This document shows, one piece after another, positions 63,165-64,000 of a DNA stretch of 64,000 nucleotides. How positions within the stretch are numbered: the stretch's first letter is position 1; every line of letters starts with the position of its first letter. The notes beneath the pieces are model-generated. The model was not told the DNA's origin. It saw only the letters and a program-made list of their open reading frames with translations, and did not search any database. The stretch spans positions 28,668,339 to 28,732,338 of the forward strand of contig OX439129.1 in NCBI GenBank assembly GCA_949318235.1. The letters are read 5' to 3'. A program made the translations under genes and the position numbers. This stretch comes from Ecdyonurus torrentis (Eukaryota; Arthropoda; Insecta; Ephemeroptera; Heptageniidae).

Positions 63165-64000
63165 TTTCTCGATTGTTTGTTGTACACATATTTTATTGTA
63201 TCTACCAATAGTTTATGCACTGTTTAGTCCATAGCACAACCAAAATTATAACTTATGACATTAAGATACGTATATTTAAATATACGAATCTTAATGACAT
63301 GCATGACCAAAGACTCTTTCCGTCCGTCTGAATACACTCAAGACCTCTGCTCAAGACTCAACTGGACTCAACTATAATTATGTATACATACTGTATATGT
63401 ACTGTACATAGAGACCACTAATTTAATTTAACCTATTAATTAATCATTATTTACTATTGTTATTAAATAACTTCAATAACCTATTTTAGTTACTATATAT
63501 AAGGTATTTTATAAATTCCTTATTACTATACTATGCCGCTGCCCGCTGCCAAATGCCGCTGCAACGCTCCAACTCCAACTAAACTTGAACTAACTGCCAG
63601 CTAACTGCTGCTAACTGCCGGCTACAGGCTAGAGCTGGGCTAGAGGCTACAGGCCGGCTCGGGCCGGCTAACTGCATGCGACTGCATGATAGCATCTCCA
63701 CTCCAGCTCCACTCTCCAGCTCCAGATCGTCCAATGCTTATATCATGAATGGTGTTCGTAATGGTTCGTAAACCCTGTTCTTCGTGTTCCAGAACAAAAA
63801 AAAATGACAATCAGCAAATGCTTTTTAAATGCAATTGCGCATTTTTGGAGCATGCCCCAAACAGGTTTACGAACACCATTATGGTATTCATGGTCCAATG
63901 TTTTTGCAGATGTTTTGGTTTTGTTTTCCCGCGCATGCACGCGCACGCGCACGCTTTGAGCGCAAATTTTAAATTATTTTTGTCAGCATCAAATATATTA
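63165..64000. other. METTL4 upstream region
   Basis: Holds the METTL4 promoter and 5' UTR. Contains a small perfect palindrome on TACGTATATTTAAATATACG (around 63270), a GC-richer stretch with GCTGCCCGCTGCC and GCCGGCT words (63538-63680), and an imperfect inverted repeat on GGTGTTCGTAA / TTACGAACACC (63752-63880). No further gene. Confidence 0.5.

Overview
This is a window of AT-rich animal nuclear DNA, most likely from an invertebrate. The genes are split by introns with GT..AG borders, they encode conserved metazoan proteins (a ciliary transition-zone protein, a sorting nexin, an m6A-family methyltransferase), and the space between exons is filled with transposons and very long (TA)n, (CA)n and (GA)n tracts. 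I cannot name the species.

Layout: TMEM231 (minus, 5394-13931) and a SNX20/21-like sorting nexin (plus, 14190-19019) form a divergent pair with about 260 bp between start codons and an RFX X-box in that gap. A MIF4G-domain gene (minus, 24751-28283) follows, then a LINE with a 791-codon open frame (minus, 29350-31805), a WD-repeat gene (plus, 32215-41647), UDP-glucose 4-epimerase GALE (plus, 50080-54373), and METTL4 (minus, 57958-63164), which converges on GALE. I rebuilt exon by exon the coding sequence of TMEM231 (309 aa), SNX (288 aa), MIF4G (350 aa), WD (596 aa), GALE (384 aa) and METTL4 (433 aa by read-through); all splice phases agree. The genes do not form one pathway. TMEM231 and possibly the WD protein are ciliary, GALE is galactose/sugar-nucleotide metabolism, METTL4 is RNA/DNA adenine methylation.

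The remarkable part is the repeat landscape. Five canonical type I hammerhead self-cleaving ribozymes are present, of two sequence families. Four of them lie as head-to-head pairs in long palindromes (15980-17098, inside SNX intron 2; 56593-57967, downstream of METTL4), and one lies at the edge of a half-length single unit (27556-27920). These elements share a terminal motif of about 22 bp (GGAAAA..ACCATCGCGGTTAGG) with several foldback elements that lack a canonical ribozyme. Many other dispersed elements are also long inverted repeats, including an inverted dimer of a mariner 3' half. Two further elements (4150-5046 and 12542-13418) have the same core but completely different arrays of palindromic words near their ends, which suggests turnover of transposase-binding sites. 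hAT-like, TTAA-type, Harbinger-like and mariner-like insertions, a tRNA-derived SINE and three LINE copies (one with a 5' inversion) make up most of the rest.
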